A stretch of DNA of 20,787 nt from Haemophilus sp. (GTDB lineage Bacteria > Pseudomonadota > Gammaproteobacteria > Enterobacterales > Pasteurellaceae). Shown here one piece after another: positions 1 through 6,414 of this stretch. A program made the position numbers and the translations under genes. Each line of letters starts with the position of its first letter. Positions within the stretch are counted from its first letter, which is position 1. Where the stretch lies: positions 1 to 20,787 of the forward strand of contig JAHZCF010000062.1 of the NCBI GenBank assembly GCA_019423005.1, given 5' to 3'. The notes beneath the pieces are model-generated. The model worked only from the letters and a program-made list of their open reading frames with translations. It made no database searches and had not been told where the DNA came from.

Positions 1-257
1 AATTAGAAGAAGCCGGTGATAAAGTTCCAGCTGAAGATCGTGCAGCAATTGAAAGCGCATTAAGCGATTTAGAAACTGCAGCGAAAGGCGAAGATAAAGC
101 AGCAATCGAAGCTAAACTTCAAGCACTTGCAGAAGTGGCTCAAAAACTCGCTCAAACTGCACAACCGCAAGCGGATGCACAACAAGCTCAAAGTAACAAC
201 AAGCCAAATGATGATGTTGTTGATGCAGAGTTTGAAGAAGTGAAAGATAATAAGTAA
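1..257 (+). CDS. dnaK: Chaperone DnaK (Hsp70), C-terminal end only
   Basis: This is the last 84 codons of DnaK; the reading frame enters at base 3 and stops with TAA at 255-257. DnaK is the cytoplasmic Hsp70 chaperone that binds exposed hydrophobic peptides in an ATP-driven cycle with DnaJ and GrpE. What is visible is the C-terminal helical lid region, with the pattern LEEAGDKVPAEDR and a lysine/alanine/glutamate-rich helix. A disordered Gln/Ala/Asn-rich linker follows, then the acidic tail ending DDVVDAEFEEVKDNK. The acidic VDAEFEEV end is a hallmark of proteobacterial DnaK. The gene is cut by the window edge, so its start and promoter cannot be seen. Its partner dnaJ is on the same strand but about 2.2 kb downstream. 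Confidence 0.96.
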   Translation, partial: LEEAGDKVPAEDRAAIESALSDLETAAKGEDKAAIEAKLQALAEVAQKLAQTAQPQADAQQAQSNNKPNDDVVDAEFEEVKDNK

Positions 258-281
258 TCATTTATTATTATAATATTTATA

Positions 282-306
282 GGGGAACATCTTATGTTCC
301 CCTTTT
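282..306 (+). terminator. Rho-independent terminator of dnaK
   Basis: A perfect 9-bp stem (GGGGAACAT at 282-290 with ATGTTCCCC at 294-302) closes a 3-base CTT loop and runs into TTTT. It starts 25 bases after the dnaK stop codon. It should end most dnaK transcripts before the downstream genes, so metY and dnaJ probably need their own promoters. Confidence 0.9.
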
Positions 307-345
307 GTAGTATTAGTTAAACCCAAATTAATAATAGTAAATTTT

Positions 346-834
346 ATGCGATACTTAATTACATTCTTAGTATGGTTTATTATTATTCTTGTTATTGAAA
401 ATACCAAAAACAATCATGCATTTTCAATTGATACCTTTATTTCTATAATGACCTTATTTTCACTAATGTTGCAAAATTTAAAGGTTAAGGAGATAACAAA
501 TATTCAAGATTGGTTAGTCAATAAAATTAATATGTATGAGTTCTTTATCCTAAGTTCTCGCATTTTTTTCATAATATGTCTTATAACTGCGATCATCATG
601 CCAATAGGATTGCATGAATTTAATTCTTACCTTATGGAATTTGGAGAATTATCTAGCTGGGAAGATTTATTTAAACTCATTATCAAGGCATCTTTCTTGT
701 TTGGTATTGAATTATATGTTTTGTCTTTCGGAGGAAAAAATATAGATGATTCTGTTGGAAATGATATCGGTAAAAAATATGGGTTATTTTATGGATTACT
801 ACTCGTTATTTATATTACAACTAAACTAACATAA
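346..834 (+). CDS. Unrecognised small integral membrane protein
   Basis: I do not recognise this 162-residue protein. It is strongly hydrophobic, with about five likely membrane segments near residues 2-18, 25-44, 66-89, 108-126 and 145-160. They are joined by short polar loops; the longest visible loop (about 45-65) holds a KVKEITNIQDW stretch. There is no signal peptide distinct from the first membrane segment and no catalytic motif that I can name. The ATG at 346 follows an AT-rich stretch without a convincing ribosome binding site. Codon use is markedly AT-rich compared with metY and dnaJ, and the gene lacks uptake signals. It lies just after the dnaK terminator and before metY. The long open frame and the coherent membrane pattern favour a real gene, probably acquired; its function is unknown. 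Confidence 0.6.
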   Translation: MRYLITFLVWFIIILVIENTKNNHAFSIDTFISIMTLFSLMLQNLKVKEITNIQDWLVNKINMYEFFILSSRIFFIICLITAIIMPIGLHEFNSYLMEFGELSSWEDLFKLIIKASFLFGIELYVLSFGGKNIDDSVGNDIGKKYGLFYGLLLVIYITTKLT

Positions 835-835
835 A

Positions 836-1033
836 GTGGATAAACTCTATCGTAGTAAAACAAAGAACTACAAGCGTCCAACAGTTTACAAATCTGCAAA
901 TAAAAAAGAAATTAAATACCCCATACAAAGATACTCCCAATACATAATGCGAAGAACTAAAGGTAGTAAAATTAAAAAGTATGTGAAATTTTATAAAAAT
1001 GACTGCGCTTTACCCCAAAACAAACACAACTAA
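836..1033 (+). CDS. Doubtful small, very basic ORF
   Basis: This frame of 65 codons opens with GTG two bases after the stop of the preceding membrane protein gene and stops 11 bases before metY. The product would be rich in Lys, Arg, Tyr and Asn, with almost no acidic residues and no recognisable domain. No clear ribosome binding site precedes the GTG. High lysine and asparagine content is also what random AT-rich DNA encodes, so this may simply be the metY leader. If real, it could be translationally coupled to the gene before it and encode a nucleic-acid-binding or membrane-surface peptide, but nothing shows this. Confidence 0.25.
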   Translation: MDKLYRSKTKNYKRPTVYKSANKKEIKYPIQRYSQYIMRRTKGSKIKKYVKFYKNDCALPQNKHN

Positions 1034-1044
1034 AGGAAAAAATA

Positions 1045-2313
1045 ATGAAATTCGAAACAAAATGCCTCCATACTGGCTATAGCCCTAAAAACGGTGAGCC
1101 ACGTGTTCAACCTATCGTGCAAAGCACAACTTATACCTACGATTCTGCAGAAGAAATTGGCAAGCTATTTGATTTACAAGCTGCAGGTTATTTCTATACT
1201 CGCCTAGCAAACCCAACAACAAATGCTGCTGAAGAAAAAATCACGGCACTTGAAGGTGGTGTAGCAACAATGTGTACTGCTTCTGGTCAATCTGCGGTTT
1301 TCTATGCGATGTTGAATATTTTAGAAGCAGGCGATCATTTCATTTCCTCTTCTTATGTGTATGGCGGTACTTACAATTTATTTGCCCATACATTCAAAAA
1401 AATGGGTATCGAAGTGACTTTTGTAGATCAAGATTTACCACTTGAAGAACTCAAAAAAGCAATCCGTCCAAATACAAAAGCGGTCTTTGCTGAAACCATT
1501 GCTAACCCCGCTTTACGAGTGTTAGATATTGAAAAATTTGCTGCCTTAGCAAAAGCTGCAGAGGCGCCATTATTAGTTGATAACACCTTTGCTACCCCCT
1601 ATTTTTGTCGTCCAATCGAATTTGGCGCGAATGTGGTCATTCACAGCACATCTAAATATTTAGATGGTCATGCTATTGCCCTTGGTGGTGCAATTACAGA
1701 CGGTGGTAACTTTAATTGGAATAACGGTAAATATCCGCAACTAAGCACACCAGACCAAACTTATCATGGTTTAGTTTATACAGAAACCTTTGGCCCTGCG
1801 GCTTATATTGTCAAAGCGCGTGTTCAATTAATGCGTGATTTAGGTGCAGCGCCTGCCCCACAAAATAGTTTCTTATTGAATGTCGGTATGGAAACCCTTG
1901 CACTTCGTATGCAACGTCATTATGAAAATGCACAGGCCGTAGCCGAGTTTTTAGAAAAACATCCACAAGTCGCTAAAGTGAATTACCCTGGCTTATCGAA
2001 CTCACCAGATTACGCGCTCAAACAAAAATATTTACCTAACGGTTTGTGTGGTGTCATTTCCTTTGAGATTAAAGGTGACAAAGAAACCGCGGCAAAATGG
2101 TTAAACGCATTGCAAATGACCTCACGTGAAGTACACGTAGCCGATATTCGTACTTGTGCGTTACATCCAGCAACCTCAACGCACCGCCAATTAAATGAAG
2201 CTGAATTAGAAAAAGCGGGGATTTCTGCAGGACTGATTCGTCTCTCTTGCGGTATTGAAAATATTCAAGATATTTTAGCAGACTTAGAGCAAGCATTTGC
2301 AGCAGCAAAATAA
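1045..2313 (+). CDS. metY: O-acetylhomoserine sulfhydrylase (PLP-dependent)
   Basis: This 422-residue cytoplasmic enzyme belongs to the Cys/Met metabolism PLP-dependent family. The best match is O-acetylhomoserine aminocarboxypropyltransferase, which makes homocysteine directly from O-acetylhomoserine and sulfide. Visible marks are the N-terminal TKCLHTGY and QSTTY motifs, YTRLANPTT near 51-59, LVDNTF with Asp179, and STSKYLDGH with Lys204 as the expected PLP Schiff-base residue. The C-terminal half has the LRMQRHYENA and LSCGIE motifs of the family. The insert around residues 213-235 and the length of over 420 fit MetY better than the shorter MetB/MetC (about 385-400). An AAAGGA ribosome binding site precedes the ATG. 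No MetJ box is visible upstream. No terminator is visible between metY and dnaJ, so read-through into dnaJ is possible. Confidence 0.9.
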   Translation: MKFETKCLHTGYSPKNGEPRVQPIVQSTTYTYDSAEEIGKLFDLQAAGYFYTRLANPTTNAAEEKITALEGGVATMCTASGQSAVFYAMLNILEAGDHFISSSYVYGGTYNLFAHTFKKMGIEVTFVDQDLPLEELKKAIRPNTKAVFAETIANPALRVLDIEKFAALAKAAEAPLLVDNTFATPYFCRPIEFGANVVIHSTSKYLDGHAIALGGAITDGGNFNWNNGKYPQLSTPDQTYHGLVYTETFGPAAYIVKARVQLMRDLGAAPAPQNSFLLNVGMETLALRMQRHYENAQAVAEFLEKHPQVAKVNYPGLSNSPDYALKQKYLPNGLCGVISFEIKGDKETAAKWLNALQMTSREVHVADIRTCALHPATSTHRQLNEAELEKAGISAGLIRLSCGIENIQDILADLEQAFAAAK

Positions 2314-2332
2314 GTCATAAATTAACGAATTT

Positions 2333-2360
2333 ACCCTTGATATTTCTGACTTCGGCATTA
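2333..2360 (+). promoter_or_regulatory. Candidate sigma-32-like promoter for dnaJ
   Basis: CCCTTGAT at 2334-2341 matches the heat-shock sigma-32 -35 element (consensus CTTGAA with preceding Cs). CGGCATTA at 2353-2360 resembles the -10 element CCCCATnT. The gap of 11 bases is shorter than the usual 13-15, so the match is imperfect. It lies between metY and dnaJ, where an independent dnaJ promoter would be needed. Confidence 0.3.
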
Positions 2361-2453
2361 TTTTTATTCTTAGGTATGTTGTTAACGCAATACCATACAA
2401 TAACAAAATAAAATTTTTTAAATTTATATTTTTAAACGGAAAACGAAAACATT

Positions 2454-3590
2454 ATGGCAAAGAAAGATTATTACGACGTTCTTGGTGTTGAACATGGCGC
2501 AGATGAAAAAGCAATTAAACGTGCTTACAAAAAACTCGCCATGCAATATCACCCTGATAGAACCAAAGGTGATAAAGCCAAAGAAGAAAAATTTAAAGAA
2601 ATCCAAGAAGCCTATGAAATTTTAGGTGATAAAGAAAAACGTGCGGCTTACGATCAATACGGTCACGCAGCCTTTGAACAAAGCGGCATGGGAGGCGGTG
2701 GCTTCGGTGGCGGATTCAGTGGCGCTGATTTTGGTGATATTTTTGGTGATATGTTCGGCGATATCTTCGGCGGTGGCGGACGTGGTCGTCAGCGTGTAGT
2801 ACGCGGTGAAGATTTACGTTATGACATTCAAATTACGTTAGAAGAAGCCGTAAAAGGTACAACCAAAGACATCCAAATCAATACGCTTGCTCACTGTGAT
2901 AGCTGTGATGGCTCTGGTGCAGAAAAAGGATCAAAAGTTGAAACATGTCCAAGCTGTCATGGTTCTGGTCGTGTTCGTCGTCAACAAGGTTTCTTCGTAA
3001 CTGAAGCGGTTTGTCCTACTTGTCATGGTTCTGGTAAGAAAATTGAAAAACCATGTAAAAGCTGCCATGGCGAAGGTCGTGTTCACAAGAAGAAAAACCT
3101 TTCTGTTAAAATCCCAGCAGGTGTGGATACCGGTAACCAATTACGTTTAAGCGGTGAAGGTGCGGCTGGCGAAAATGGTGCACCAGCAGGCGATTTATAT
3201 GTGGTGATTCACGTTAAAGAGCATCATATCTTTGAACGTGATGGAAGTAACCTTTACTGCGAAGTGCCAATCAGTTTCTCAATGGCTGCATTAGGTGGTG
3301 AAATTGAAGTTCCGACCTTAGACGGTAAAGTGAAACTCAAAATTCCTGCGGAAACCCAAACTGGCAAACTGTTCCGTATGCGTGGTAAAGGGGTGACCTC
3401 TACACGTAGCGGCTACGCAGGCGATCTCATTTGCCGCGTGGTGATTGAAACACCAGTAAACTTAAATAAAGAACAAAAAGAATTATTAGAAAAACTGGAA
3501 GAAAGTTTGAAAGGACAAAAGTCGCATAGTCCGAAATCTTCAAGCTTTTTAGACGGTGTGAAGAAATTCTTTGATAACTTAGGTAAGTAA
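2454..3590 (+). CDS. dnaJ: Chaperone DnaJ (Hsp40, type I)
   Basis: This 378-residue co-chaperone stimulates DnaK ATP hydrolysis and hands it unfolded clients in the cytoplasm. The order of domains is complete. The J domain (about 1-70) has HPD at 33-35, and a Gly/Phe-rich linker spans about 77-112. The zinc-binding region has four CxxCxGxG repeats, with cysteine pairs at 148/151, 165/168, 187/190 and 201/204. The C-terminal client-binding and dimerisation domains follow to the end. The length is typical of the family. The ATG is preceded by a weak purine-rich stretch (ACGGAAAACGA). It is separated from dnaK by two unrelated genes and a dnaK terminator, so it needs its own promoter or read-through from metY. 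Transcription ends in the long hairpin at 3601-3649. Confidence 0.98.
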   Translation: MAKKDYYDVLGVEHGADEKAIKRAYKKLAMQYHPDRTKGDKAKEEKFKEIQEAYEILGDKEKRAAYDQYGHAAFEQSGMGGGGFGGGFSGADFGDIFGDMFGDIFGGGGRGRQRVVRGEDLRYDIQITLEEAVKGTTKDIQINTLAHCDSCDGSGAEKGSKVETCPSCHGSGRVRRQQGFFVTEAVCPTCHGSGKKIEKPCKSCHGEGRVHKKKNLSVKIPAGVDTGNQLRLSGEGAAGENGAPAGDLYVVIHVKEHHIFERDGSNLYCEVPISFSMAALGGEIEVPTLDGKVKLKIPAETQTGKLFRMRGKGVTSTRSGYAGDLICRVVIETPVNLNKEQKELLEKLEESLKGQKSHSPKSSSFLDGVKKFFDNLGK

Positions 3591-3600
3591 TCCTAAACAG

Positions 3601-3649
3601 AAAGTGCGGTCAATTTTAAAACTATTTTAAAATTGACCGCACTTTTATT
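3601..3649. terminator. Bidirectional terminator built from two inverted uptake signals (dnaJ/modC)
   Basis: A perfect 21-bp inverted repeat pairs 3601-3621 with 3625-3645 around a 3-base CTA loop. Each arm begins with an exact uptake signal (3602-3610 and 3636-3644), and the inner parts extend the pairing through their AT-rich flanks. Runs of T follow on the plus strand, and A-rich arms give U-rich transcripts on the other. It sits between the converging ends of dnaJ and modC and should stop both. Confidence 0.92.
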
Positions 3650-3664
3650 TTATAAGTAATGACT

Positions 3665-4720
3665 TTACACGACAGAAATCGCTTTTATTTGTACATAAAC
3701 ATCCATGCCTTGAGCAAAATGCAATTCATTAAACGCCCATTTACTGATACTTGCCCAAACTTTATGCCCTTCCACCAATACCGCAATATCAATACGATTC
3801 TTTTGCGGAACGATTTGTACAATTTGCCCACGTAAGATATTACGAATACTCGTTTGCTCTGGCTTACTGAGAGTGAGTGATACATCGGAACTATAAATGC
3901 AGACGCGTACTTTTTCATTCGCTTGATGATACACTTCGTTGATCCAAAGTTGCTGTTCGCCTAAAGAAAGTGCGGTCATTTTATAGGTTGGATTATGCAA
4001 ATAGACAGGCAACGCCAACACACTACTCTGTTCCGATTCGCCTTTCCAAGGGGCAAATAACGGACTGTTCCAAACATTTTCTAAGGTGTCATAGGCTTTC
4101 ACTTTGCCGTTTTCCATCAGGACAACACGATCGGCCAAGCGTAATAATTCATCTAAACTGTGCGTCACATATAAAATCGGCACATTAATTTCTTTGGATA
4201 GACTTTCCAAATATTGCATAAGCTCACGTTTGCGAGGCACATCTAAAGCTGAAAGCGGTTCATCCATTAACAAAATATCAGGATCCGTTAATAAGGCTCG
4301 CCCAATCGCCACACGTTGTTTTTCGCCACCGGATAAAGTAAGTGGATAGCGTTTGAGTAAAGGTTCAATACCAAGTAGCTGAACGATATAGTCAAAATCT
4401 TCACGACTTACATTCTTCATGCCATAACGTAAATTGCCTTTGACATTGTAATGGGGAAATAAACGCGCATCTTGGAATACATAGCCGATTCTGCGCTGAT
4501 GCACGGGGAGATTCTCACCGTTCTCCACATCCACCAAAGTGCGGTCATTTAAACGAATAAATCCTTGATCGGGATGAGTTAAGCCACTCACCAAATTAAT
4601 CAATGAGGTTTTACCCGACCCCGACAAACCAAAAATAGCCGTCACACCTTGAGTTGGCAGCTGCAGATCTGCACGTAAAGTCAGGCGACCTAATTGTTGT
4701 TGTACATTAATGTGTAGCAT
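3665..4720 (-). CDS. modC: Molybdate ABC transporter ATP-binding protein
   Basis: This 351-residue cytoplasmic ATPase drives molybdate import with ModB and ModA. It shows Walker A (GLSGSGKT, 31-38), the Q-loop (VFQDARLFPHYNV), the ABC signature LSGGEKQR (129-136), Walker B ILLMDE (149-154) and the switch His187. After about residue 285 comes a C-terminal TOBE/Mop-type domain (RNILRGQIVQIVPQKNRIDI) that binds molybdate and is typical of ModC. The length equals that of E. coli ModC (about 352). The ATG at 4720 lies inside the end of modB (14-base overlap), implying translational coupling. Two uptake signals lie in the coding sequence (3968 and 4537), read as Thr-Ala-Leu and Asp-Arg-Thr. It is the last gene of the operon. 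Confidence 0.97.
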   Translation of the reverse strand: MLHINVQQQLGRLTLRADLQLPTQGVTAIFGLSGSGKTSLINLVSGLTHPDQGFIRLNDRTLVDVENGENLPVHQRRIGYVFQDARLFPHYNVKGNLRYGMKNVSREDFDYIVQLLGIEPLLKRYPLTLSGGEKQRVAIGRALLTDPDILLMDEPLSALDVPRKRELMQYLESLSKEINVPILYVTHSLDELLRLADRVVLMENGKVKAYDTLENVWNSPLFAPWKGESEQSSVLALPVYLHNPTYKMTALSLGEQQLWINEVYHQANEKVRVCIYSSDVSLTLSKPEQTSIRNILRGQIVQIVPQKNRIDIAVLVEGHKVWASISKWAFNELHFAQGMDVYVQIKAISVV

Positions 4721-5423
4721 CGCCCTGCCCCAATTTTTTCTGCATCCGTTTGCTTAAGGCTTCGGAAAGCAATAAGGAAATCAATGAAAGGATCACCGCA
4801 AACAAGCAAAGGCGTGCAGTTTGTGCTTCTGCGCCTGGTGTTTGGATGAATGAATACATCGCTAAAGGAATGGTTTGGGTTTCCCCCGCAATATTAGATA
4901 CGAAAGTAATGGTTGCACCAAATTCCCCTAAAGAACGAGCAAACCCTAATACTAAACCCGCCAATACACCAGGTAGAGAAAGGGGTAACGTAATCGTGAA
5001 AAAAACTCGCCAAGGCGAAGCGCCAAGCGTTTGTGCGGCTTGCTCTAATTTAAAATCAATGCTTTCCAAGGAAAGACGAATCGCCCGCACGACCAATGGA
5101 AATGCCACCACTGCAGAAGCTAATACTGCCCCTTTCCAGCTAAAGCCAAAGGATAAACCAAACCATTGATATAAATACTTACCAATAAAGCCATTACGCC
5201 CCATGGCAACCAATAATAAATAACCGATTACCACTGGTGGCAACACCAAAGGCAAATGAATAATCCCTGTAATCAACGACTTACCATAGAATTCCTTACG
5301 AGCCAGTAACCAAGCGATAAAAATCGCGAAAGGTAAACTCCAAAGCATAGAACTCAATGCAACACTCATACTTAAGTGAATTGCATCCCATTCCATAGGG
5401 CTTAATTGAAACCAAGAGAGCAA
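4707..5423 (-). CDS. modB: Molybdate ABC transporter permease
   Basis: This inner-membrane channel subunit of the molybdate importer has 238 residues with about five to six membrane segments. The permease EAA loop is visible as EQAAQTLGASPWRVFFTITLPLS, and the HLPLVLPPVVIGY and ARSLGEFGATITF stretches are typical of ModB. The start is TTG at 5423: AAGGA lies 6 bases upstream, and alignment with remembered E. coli ModB (229 residues) needs a few residues before the internal Met10 at 5396. A TTG start may keep expression low. It follows modA after 92 bases that contain a hairpin, and overlaps modC by 14 bases. Confidence 0.95.
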   Translation of the reverse strand: MLSWFQLSPMEWDAIHLSMSVALSSMLWSLPFAIFIAWLLARKEFYGKSLITGIIHLPLVLPPVVIGYLLLVAMGRNGFIGKYLYQWFGLSFGFSWKGAVLASAVVAFPLVVRAIRLSLESIDFKLEQAAQTLGASPWRVFFTITLPLSLPGVLAGLVLGFARSLGEFGATITFVSNIAGETQTIPLAMYSFIQTPGAEAQTARLCLFAVILSLISLLLSEALSKRMQKKLGQGDATH

Positions 5424-5471
5424 AATATTTCCTTGTATATATCGATATGATTAAATTTCTTTATAGATAAC

Positions 5472-5496
5472 AAAAAGGACAGTTTCCTGTCCTTTT
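5472..5496 (-). terminator. Hairpin between modA and modB, possible partial terminator
   Basis: GGACAG at 5477-5482 pairs with CTGTCC at 5487-5492 around a 4-base loop. Flanking A and T runs extend the stem to 10 bp. Read on the minus strand, the transcript leaves the hairpin into a run of U. It lies 20 bases past the modA stop and inside the operon, so it probably reduces read-through into modB-modC. It could also protect the modA 3' end. Confidence 0.7.
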
Positions 5497-5515
5497 CTTG
5501 TAAAACGAAGCCTCA

Positions 5516-6277
5516 TTATTTCACAGAGAAACCATATTCAACAAATACTTTCTTCGCGGCATCAGATTCTAAGTAATTAAGAAAATCACGAGTATCTGCA
5601 TTATCATGATCTTTTAAAATCGCTGCTGGGTATTCTACCGGTTTATAACTGTCTTTCGGGAACACACCTACTGTTTTCACCTCTTTACTCACTTTCGCAT
5701 CGGTACCATATACAATACCGTAAGGTGCTTCAGCACGTTCAACTAAGGCGAGTGCACCACGTACATCTTTCGCACGAGCTAATTTATCTTTAACTTGATC
5801 CCATAAATTCAATTTCGTTAATGATTCTTCTGCATATTGTCCTGCAGGAACGTGGGCAGGGTCACCCACAGATAAATAACTATCTTTTAAGCCTTTAATC
5901 CATTCGCCTTTTGCAACATCAACTGAATTAACAGTGCTTTTAGCTGGCGCAATTAATACTAACTCATTACCCACTAATACTTTTTCAGTTTCTTTTACTG
6001 TAAGGTTTTTATCAGATAAATATTTCATCCATTTATTGCTAGCTGAGATAAATAAATCTGCTGGCGCACCTTCTTCAACTTGTTTAGCTAAAGTGGATGA
6101 AGATGCAAAAGAAAACACTACTTCATTACTTGCTTTTTCAGCTTTATACTTCTCTGCAATTTGTTGTAACGCATCAGTCATGGAAGCGGCTGCAAATACA
6201 GTGATTTTTGCAGATGCAGCGAAAGACACGCCCATACCTGCAATTAAAAGTGCGGTTGCAAATTTGGTTAATTTCAT
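5516..6277 (-). CDS. modA: Periplasmic molybdate-binding protein
   Basis: This 253-residue substrate-binding protein captures molybdate or tungstate in the periplasm and delivers it to ModBC. Residues 1-23 form a clear signal peptide (Lys-rich start, hydrophobic core, cleavage after AASA), and the mature protein begins KITVFAAASMTDAL, a typical ModA opening. Later family marks are FSFASSSTLAKQVEEGAPADLFISAS, the VGDPAHVPAGQYAEESL segment and YGIVYGTDA. The length matches E. coli ModA (about 257). The ATG is preceded by AGGAGA. An uptake signal (6248-6256) lies inside the signal-peptide codons. The gene is transcribed away from modE, with a candidate ModE operator in the shared region, and would be repressed when molybdate is plentiful. 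Confidence 0.97.
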   Translation of the reverse strand: MKLTKFATALLIAGMGVSFAASAKITVFAAASMTDALQQIAEKYKAEKASNEVVFSFASSSTLAKQVEEGAPADLFISASNKWMKYLSDKNLTVKETEKVLVGNELVLIAPAKSTVNSVDVAKGEWIKGLKDSYLSVGDPAHVPAGQYAEESLTKLNLWDQVKDKLARAKDVRGALALVERAEAPYGIVYGTDAKVSKEVKTVGVFPKDSYKPVEYPAAILKDHDNADTRDFLNYLESDAAKKVFVEYGFSVK

Positions 6278-6302
6278 TATTTATCTCCTATATAAATGAA
6301 AC

Positions 6303-6321
6303 TATATGTAAAAAAATATAC
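6303..6321 (-). promoter_or_regulatory. Candidate ModE operator at modA
   Basis: Read on the minus strand, this contains TATAT and TACAT half-sites, as in the E. coli ModE consensus TATAT-N7-TAYAT. Here they are separated by only 5 bases of T. It would overlap or immediately follow the modA start point, which is where a repressor would act. The AT-richness of the region makes a chance match possible. Confidence 0.35.
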
Positions 6322-6330
6322 TGCGCTTGA

Positions 6331-6336
6331 ATTATA
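6331..6336 (-). promoter_or_regulatory. modA promoter -10 element
   Basis: On the minus strand this reads TATAAT, an exact consensus -10 box, 54 bases upstream of the modA start codon. The -35 region at the right distance is weak. It would place the transcription start near 6324, next to the candidate ModE operator. Confidence 0.5.
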
Positions 6337-6414
6337 ACTTTAATTTTAAAATAAGCATACAGAAAAAAACAAAAATCAAGTAAAATAAGCAAAATTATGT
6401 ATTAGGAGGAGATG

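Noticed and set aside
836..1044. MetJ box or SAM riboswitch upstream of metY
   Set aside because: No AGACGTCT-like repeats and no helical pattern of a riboswitch could be seen; the stretch is plain AT-rich DNA.
3685..3918. Minus-strand frame overlapping modC in another frame
   Set aside because: It overlaps the modC C-terminal Mop domain, which is conserved; the alternative has no recognisable features.
4750..5169. Open frame of 139 codons on the plus strand
   Set aside because: It is antisense to modB, with biased composition (Lys/Ala/Asn) and no domain; modB explains the region.
5934..6299. Open frame of 121 codons on the plus strand
   Set aside because: It is antisense to modA, which has a complete signal peptide and family motifs; the frame reads as a mirror of modA codons.
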